Shown here piece after piece: positions 7,068-14,500 of a stretch of DNA of 16,501 bases. The translations under genes and the position numbers were made by a program. Source of the DNA: an uncultured Candidatus Altimarinota bacterium (GTDB lineage: Bacteria; Patescibacteriota; Gracilibacteria; CAIRYL01); contig CAMZKZ010000044.1 in NCBI GenBank assembly GCA_947311645.1, forward strand, positions 1-16,501. The letters run 5' to 3'. The number at the start of each line of letters is the position of its first letter. Positions within the stretch are counted from its first letter, which is position 1. A model generated the notes under the pieces. The model had not been told where the DNA came from and ran no database searches. It saw only the letters and a program-made list of their open reading frames with translations.

Positions 7068-7101
7068 AAAAAAACAGCCTAATTGCTCAGGCTGTTTTTT
7101 T
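7068..7101 (-). terminator. Bidirectional intrinsic terminator after rplA
   Basis: A 13-bp perfect stem (seven A, then cagcct, pairing with aggctg, then seven T) closes an 8-base loop (aattgctc). Run in the minus direction, the GC-containing stem is followed by a T-tract. It lies about 20 bases past the rplA stop and ends the rplK-rplA unit. The A-tract on the other side makes it symmetrical. It is the only strong intrinsic terminator in the window. Confidence 0.92.
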
Positions 7102-7123
7102 ATTTTTTTAAAAGAAAAAACTA

Positions 7124-7819
7124 TTACAGAACTTCTGATAAATCTAATGTTACCCCTGGAGCCATTGTAGAAGTAACAGTTATTTTTTGAATATATGTTC
7201 CTTTTACTCCAGAAGGACGAGCTTCTTTAATAGCTCCGATAAGAGCTGTTAAATTTTCTTCTAAGTTTTCAAGAGTAAATGATTTTTTCCCAAAAATTGA
7301 GTGAACAATTCCTGTTTTATCTGTTTTAAATTCAATTTTCCCTTTTTTCAATTCTTCAACAGATTGCCCAATATTTGGTGTAACAGTTCCTGCTTTTGGA
7401 GAAGGCATAAGCCCTTTCGGACCAAGAACTCGTGCTACTTTTGCAAGATTTCTCATGTATGCAGGAGTTGCCAAAGCTATATCAAAATTAATATTTCCTT
7501 TTGTAACCTCTGCAATAAGATCGTCTGCTCCAACAATATCTGCACCAGCTTTTTTCGCTTCTGCTACTTTATCTTCTTCATCTGTAAATACAGCAACTGA
7601 AACAGATTTTCCTGTTCCATTTGGAAGAATAATCGTTGAACGAACAATTTGATCTGCATGTTTTGGATCACATCCTGTTTTTACATGAATTTCCATTGTT
7701 TCATCAAACTTTGATGTATCGAGCCCTTTCAATAAAGCAATTGCATCTTTTAGTGAATGTGTGACTTCTACCGATCCACATTTTTCAAGTGCTGCTAAAT
7801 ATTTTTTTCCTTGTGCCAT
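7124..7819 (-). CDS. rplA: 50S ribosomal protein L1
   Basis: 231 residues, full family length, ATG start, TAA stop. L1 forms the mobile L1 stalk of the large subunit near the E site, and in many bacteria represses its own operon by binding mRNA. Diagnostic sequence includes DETMEIHVKTGCDPKHADQ, a domain II segment with VAVFTD and AGADIVGADDLI, then the RNA-binding ARVLGPKGLMPSPKAGTV and SFTLENLEENLTALIGAI. It follows rplK by 86 bp with a hairpin in the spacer and is followed by a strong terminator, so rplK-rplA is a two-gene unit here. Several CPR lineages are reported to lack L1, so its presence helps to narrow the lineage. No Shine-Dalgarno motif precedes the start. Confidence 0.97.
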   Translation of the reverse strand: MAQGKKYLAALEKCGSVEVTHSLKDAIALLKGLDTSKFDETMEIHVKTGCDPKHADQIVRSTIILPNGTGKSVSVAVFTDEEDKVAEAKKAGADIVGADDLIAEVTKGNINFDIALATPAYMRNLAKVARVLGPKGLMPSPKAGTVTPNIGQSVEELKKGKIEFKTDKTGIVHSIFGKKSFTLENLEENLTALIGAIKEARPSGVKGTYIQKITVTSTMAPGVTLDLSEVL

Positions 7820-7850
7820 AATAATTTTTGGTTAAATAATTGGTTCAAAC

Positions 7851-7873
7851 GCTATGTACAATAGTGTAATAGC
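7851..7873 (-). promoter_or_regulatory. Hairpin in the rplK-rplA spacer
   Basis: The spacer RNA can fold as GCUAU + UAC / GUA + AUAGC with one bulged C and a 6-base loop (eight pairs). An alternative pairing of TACAAT with ATTGTA overlaps it (about 7857-7882). There is no T-tract, so it is not a terminator. It may be a processing site or an L1-binding autoregulatory element, but no established L1 target consensus was confirmed. Confidence 0.35.
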
Positions 7874-7905
7874 TCCCATTGTATAAGTATGAGTTCTAAT
7901 AGAGA

Positions 7906-8331
7906 TTACCCCTCTACAACAACTCCCATTGATCGAGCAGTTCCTGCTACGATTTTCACACCAGCTTCAAGATCGTTTGACGATAAATCAGCCATTTTTG
8001 TTTTTGCAATTTCTTCAAGCTGTGCATTTGTAATTGTTGCAACTTTATCTGTATGAGGTCGTGCAGACCCTGATTTCAGATTAAGCGCTTGTTTAATAAG
8101 AAATGATGCAGGAGGTGATTTCAAAATAAACGAGAACGAACGATCTGTGTAAATTGAGATTTCACATGGAATAATCATTCCCATATCTTTTTTTGTTTGA
8201 TCATTAAACTGAGAACAAAAATCTTGCATGTTTACACCAGTCGGCCCTAAAACCGTACCGATTGGAGGTGCTGGATTTGCCTTTCCTGCTGGTATTTGTA
8301 GCTTCACCAGTTGCTTAAGCTCTTTAGCCAT
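7906..8331 (-). CDS. rplK: 50S ribosomal protein L11
   Basis: 141 residues from ATG 8331-8329 (MAKELKQLVKLQIPAGKA); the frame stays open 14 codons further upstream but family length and the conserved N-terminus fix this start. TAA stop. L11 binds the GTPase-associated centre of 23S rRNA (with L10/L12) and is needed for factor binding and the stringent response. Diagnostic stretches are the PAPPIGTVLGPTGVN loop, FNDQTKKDMGMIIP, FSFILKSPPASFLIK with the conserved prolines of the N-terminal domain, and the C-terminal RNA-binding ARSMGVVVEG. The usual upstream neighbours secE and nusG are absent; the gene directly follows the giant surface protein gene. rplA follows. No Shine-Dalgarno sequence is present. 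Confidence 0.97.
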   Translation of the reverse strand: MAKELKQLVKLQIPAGKANPAPPIGTVLGPTGVNMQDFCSQFNDQTKKDMGMIIPCEISIYTDRSFSFILKSPPASFLIKQALNLKSGSARPHTDKVATITNAQLEEIAKTKMADLSSNDLEAGVKIVAGTARSMGVVVEG

Positions 8332-8507
8332 ATTGTATAAAATAAATAATAATAACCCGATCGCAAAATACATATATTTCTATACCCATTTCGAGAAGCC
8401 GATCATTTTGAGTCTTGAACAATTTACAGTATTTTCATGCGTGATTCAATAGATTTTCCCAATTTTATTCTTCTCATTTTTCGCATGTGATTTTTATAAT
8501 TTTTATT
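8332..8507 (-). other. Leader/intergenic region between the giant gene and rplK
   Basis: 176 bases. No T-tailed hairpin follows the giant gene, so its transcript end is not visible. A possible promoter is TTGAAT, a 17-base spacer and TAAATT (minus strand, about 8446 down to 8418), each box matching consensus at four of six positions. The remaining leader of about 80 bases carries two direct copies of GATCGG (near 8397 and 8359). A structured L11-operon leader is plausible but not shown. Confidence 0.3.
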
Positions 8508-11500
8508 TTATTTTTCAACTTTTACCATATTACTTTCTTTATATAAATACTGTTCATCTGGTGAAAGAATAACAACTGATACACTATCTCCTTTTCTAAA
8601 GACATCTGCATAATCTACAAAATTACACTCTTCAGTATTATTCACAAATAATGTAGAAAAATCATTCTGCACATCTGGTGTAAATTCTGCATTTTCTAAT
8701 TCAGGACAACCATCTTCATCGTCTATACCATCATAATCTTCTGGAACAAGTGGACATAAATTATTGATCTGCTCTATCGGTGATGGTGATATTACTGATG
8801 ATGTTGATGATGTTGGTGATGTTGGTGATGATGTTGGTGATGATGTTGGTGTTGATGATGTTGGTGTTGATGATGTTGGTGTTGGTGTTACTACCTCTGT
8901 CATAACTTGCACTACAGCAGTAACTATTTCTTGAGAAGTTATAGTTACTTCCTCAGTATTTATTACCTCTGTCTCTATTGCTATCTCTGTTATTATCGCA
9001 AGCACAGTACTCATCAATGTTGTTACATCAACCGTTTCTTTTGAAGTAACCATTGTTTCTTCAATAAGACTGATTAACACTGATTCCAATGTAGAATTTT
9101 CAATAAACTCCGTAATTTCCTCATATGTATATGTTTCAAAAAATTTCTTTAACATATCGATATCTGCAGTATTTTCAATATTTTCTTCAAGAACTTCTCT
9201 TATTTTTTTATCAAAAACAGAAGAAGAATTAAGATTTGGATTTGGTTTTTTATCTGTAGTATCAGGAACGCTATTTTCTCCATTTATTGGAATAGGAGAA
9301 AGCAATTCATCTCGAGGATTTTTCAATGTATTCGTATTGTTTGGAATACTATTTTCATCGAAAATATCTGAACCATAATACTCTTCCCAATAATCAAAAA
9401 ACCCATCATTATCACTATCCACCTCTCTACAATCTCTCAATACAAATATTTTATCTGCCATAATTGCAAATTCACCTCTTGTTATATGCTGCTGAGGAAA
9501 TGAAAAACCAAGAGTTGGAACTACTAAACCAAGATTTATAGCAGTAATCATTTCTTTATAAAACCATTGAGATGGATCCACATCTCCAATGCTTTGTACT
9601 GCACTCTGAGTAAGTGTTTCTTCTAAAGGAATATCGGCCTGTCGCAATAAAATTGCCACTGCTTCTGCACGAGTAATATTTTGATGCGGACGAAATTCTC
9701 CATTTTTATACCCATTAATCATAGAAATTTCTTTTGCTTTTGAAATACAAAAGTCATACCACGCTTTCGGTGTAATATCTGTAAATGAAAAAGGCTTATA
9801 ATATTTTTCTTTTTCCGCTTCTGATGGAAGTATACAGTCTAAACATTTTGTAACTGCAAGTGCATCATGCACAAATTCTGCACGCGTAATTTTTTGATTT
9901 GGGCGAAATTCATTATTTTCATACCCTGAAATCATATTTTTTTCATATAAATTTTGCACAGCAGTATATATTTGCTCATTTTGTTCTTCCGATATATCAA
10001 TAAATGGAAAGACTTTTTCTTCTTCTGAAGATGTATTATCTGAATTTGGAATAAGGTTATCCACTGCTGATAAAAATTTAGAGGTATTTATAAATGCATA
10101 TTTTTTAGAATTATTTTCATATTCAAGTACTTTCGCACTTGCCACTGTATCAAAATCGATACTTACATCTTGCGGATTTATATCTAATAAAACTTCAAAT
10201 AATACAGATCCTCCATTACGTATTTCTATCACCATGCGTTTTTCATTTTCCCCTGTTACGCTATTTTTTATTACAATATCTTTTTTCTCTACCGATAACA
10301 CATTTTGATACGATTCAAAAAATCTAATATTTCCATTTTTATAAATCATCACCATTGGTTCATTTTTTACCTGATCAAATATCACACCTCCCCCTGCATT
10401 ATCAGGAGCATCAAGAGGCATTTGTCCAAAAATAAATGCATCATTTTTATTCGAGTCTGCTATAAATACAGCATCTGTATAGTCCTGAACAATTGCAGAA
10501 GAAAAACTCTGCACTGTATCAAGAAATTTTGTAGTATACTCATTTTTTGATTGTAATAAAAGTGTTGCAACAATCTTTCCTGTTACTGTATTTACCAGCA
10601 CTTGTCGTAATGGCAAATACTCATCTCCAACTAAAAGCTGTGTTTTATAAAGACCATTATTTTCTCCAGAAGGAAGAGGTGCTAATTGCCCATCAGAATC
10701 AACCACTCCAATAATTGTACCGGAAACATCTTTTAATACCACAAGATTATCTGCCTGCGTATCCACGGAATCAAATACATAATTACCAAGAGAATCTGTT
10801 CTCTGAGGACCTTCTATTTTTTTCAAAACACCAAATCGTTCTCGCAAGAGTACAACTGGAACATTTGCATATCTCGGCTTCACATGCCCAGAAACTGTTC
10901 CAATAGATGCATCATCAATAACAACCGCCGGCGGTACAAAAGAAACTGTTGCAGTATGTATTGACTCATTTCCAAATGCATCAACAACCTTAAATGGTAC
11001 TATTTCTTTTTCAAACAACCATTCATGAATCTTTGTGGTAAAGCTTTCTCCTTGTGTTTCAAATACTCCGTCATTATCTGTATCCCATGAAACAAATGAA
11101 TCTCCTGTTTCTAAATCAAAAATATCTCCAATAGAAATACGACTTGTTTTATACATAAGTTTTTCTTCAACTATATCATCTAATACGAATGGAGCCTGAC
11201 CATCTGCTACATCAATATTTAATAATACATCATGACTTGCATAATTACTTAACTCTCCATCAGCAGTAATCCATCGTGCCTGTATTGACTTTACCTCATT
11301 TTTTGCAAGAAATATTTCTAATCCTTGATAATCAAATTTATCAATTCGTACAATAGAATTTGGTTGAATCTCTATTTTTTTTCCTGAAATTTCTATAAAA
11401 CTTTCACCAACTTCTGCATCCCAATCAATATCTTTTTCTGTTAATCCAGAGTATTTTTCAAGAATCGAATCAAATGGGTCTTTCAATAATTGAAATACAT

Positions 11501-14500
11501 ATTTTCGTTGTTTCCCATTTACTCGCTGTTCATAGGTAATAGAATCATCAATTTGATACTGAATTCCTGAAAGCAACTGTTTATCTTCCGGCAATACAGA
11601 TACTGTTACTTTTTTTCCATCTCCAAAGATTGTAAGATTTTTTGGTGATAAAAATTCTGGTAATATTTCATCAAAATCTAATACTTCAATTGCATCTACA
11701 TCACCATTAATTGGTACATATACATCTCTTTTTTCATACTTTAATTTTTTATAAAGTGTACTTGATTCCGCGTATTTTATATAGATTTCATACGGTGTTG
11801 CATACACAATATCATCTATACCATCTCCATTCATATCTGCAGTAAAAAATGAATTAATCAACGGTGTTTCTTCTGTATATGCTGTCATACGAACAGTAGT
11901 TGTTCCATCTTCTGACTGAATAAATACACCATCAGTATCATTTCTCGTTGCTGTATTTTCTCGTATATCAAAAGATGTATTTACTGATGATGCAGCTTCC
12001 GTTGTTTCGAATGCATACACTTTGGATGCTGGAAATACATAGTGAGATTTCTTTTCTACTAATGCGAAAAAATCAATATTTTTATTTTCTATATTTTCTG
12101 TACTTTCTATGTTTTCTACATTTTGATATGCAGTTGCATAAAATTTTTGAATATCTGAAAGTTCTGCTTGCATATTTCCATATTTCTCTAATACATGACT
12201 TTTTTGAGATATATTCGCTTCAAAAAGAGGTAACCCCATTTTTTCTCGTAATTGTGTAACAGAAATATAATTATCTGGATTATTTACCGATGAAAATACA
12301 TTATGCAGTTCTTGCATATCACCAGCAATTAAAACATCAAAATATTCTTTTGACGAACGAATATCTCTTTCTGCTTCGTCTACATTTTCTTGATTTCGTT
12401 CTTCTTGTCGATCAATATGTTCTTCAACATTATCCATTCTCTCTTCCACTTCTGTATTCAGATTTTTAACATTATTATTATGTTTATCAGCTTCTCTATC
12501 AATATTATCTTGTAAATCAGATACCTCCTCTTCAAAATCTTTTACATATTTATTATCAGATAGATCTAAAGGCTCTCTATATTCATCAACATTCTCACTC
12601 AAATTTCTATTTCCTTCTTTGATAAAGTTTGTTGTCCCTCTATTTATATCATCTACAAACTCATGCACAGATTCAGAAATTTCTCCAGTATCTTTTTCTA
12701 AATTAACCTCTGCAATAACCTCAATTTCAGAAATATCAGAAATTACAATATCTGGAAAATCTTTTGAAATAAAGTCCATGCTTAATGGATTTACTGGACG
12801 ATTCGTTAATACTTGTACTACCGACATTGCAGTTGTTTCATCATGAAGAAATATCCCCTGACGCACTACAATACAATATAAATACAATGCTTTTTCTACC
12901 ACTGTCATAATAGACAGTAAACCCGATGGAATATCTGGAAGTTTTGGTGGCGGTGGAATATCTGGTAATCGTGGAATATCAATTTCTGGAAAATCTGGTA
13001 ATGTTGGAAGCTCAAACACTGGAAGATTTGGAACCTGAGGAAATTTTACACGAGCACTCAAAATTGGAACATTTGGCAGCATTACATTTGGAATCGATGG
13101 AATACGAATATCAACTGCAGAAAATCGTATTTCTGGAATAGTGATTGTAATTGCAGCATTAATTTGTGATACATCTAACACAAGATCTGGAAAACGCGGA
13201 AAATGAATAATAGGTGGTTCTGGGAAAAAACTTCCCATAACACTTACCATATCACTACTTGAATCATACTCTGTTGCACGACACTGCTCACATGATGCCT
13301 GATACCCATTTAAAATATCTGGAAGTTTTTTATACATTTTCAGCAATTCTCTAATCGTATCAAAAAACTCTAACCATTTCTCATAACGAATTTTATTTTT
13401 CATAAACCACCCACCTGTCAAATCTGTAATTGCATCAATATAACACACAACAGAGTATATATATCGACTAATTTGAGAATCAAAATCTTGAATTAATAAA
13501 CCTGCTTCATCTTTATAAAACAATAATACATTTTTAAGTTTTATAAGATCTTTTAAAAACCTCTCTCCTTTTTTTACAATATTTTGATGTTCACTCCATC
13601 TCTCTTTTGGCCAATTTTTTCCTGACTCTTTAAAAGCCTTTAATTCTTCTGTGAAATTCACTATCACAATAGTAACATTATCAAGTGCCGAAAGGAGTTC
13701 TTTTCTCGACAACGATGGATACTTTAACTGCACTACCTCTCTTTGCACATTTATCAATGGAACACTCTCTAGCATTCTATAAAAATCATCAATAGACCGT
13801 GCAGTGTAATCCAATGTTTTTTTATTTTTCCCCTGAGGAGTTACAAAATCATACGCAGAATTTACACCAGATTTAGATGTATCTATCACACCATCGTCTC
13901 GTTCTTGATTATAAGTACTCTCTGAATCTTGTTGTTCTGTCCATTGATTTTCAAATGTTACATTTGAAGTATTCGTAGAAAATGCATCACTTGCATTAGA
14001 AAACTGATCCTGATCAACCATTCCTGCAGTAAGCGAAAAACTTTCAGTATTTCCATCTGTATCAAAAAAAGTATTTGAGAGGTCTGGATACAAAATACTT
14101 AACGAAGGAACGGTAAACATTGATCCAACTTCTTCAAATTGTCTATTGAGCCACCTCCCAAAATATCCTTCCGAATTATTTCTTACATTACGAGAAGTTG
14201 GAATACTCGTATCTATATTTGCCAAACTATATGTTGCCGTATCCGAAGATTGCCCTCCAACACTTCCTTCTACCTGAAATACTGTACTACTAGAACCAAG
14301 AGATATTTGAGTTGCTTTATTTATTTTTGCTGCTAACTCATTACACACCTCTCCAAAGTCTCCTTCAATAGCTTGAATAAAACAACTCCCACCAGGATTT
14401 GTAGTTGACATTCCAGCCCCTGTACAAATTACGAAACCAAGCCCTCCTGTAATGGTTGGTGATAAATAAAAACGAAATGTTGAATTTGCAAATCCTGCCT

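Noticed and set aside
3708..7900. Shared 10-mer tctaatagag upstream of rfbB and in the rplK-rplA spacer as a common operator
   Set aside because: In sequence this AT-rich a 10-base match between two spacers is expected by chance, and the positions relative to starts differ.
12085..12135. Short imperfect repeat (ENIE/STEN units) in the giant gene as a variable tract
   Set aside because: Units are degenerate and few; nothing suggests recent copy-number change.
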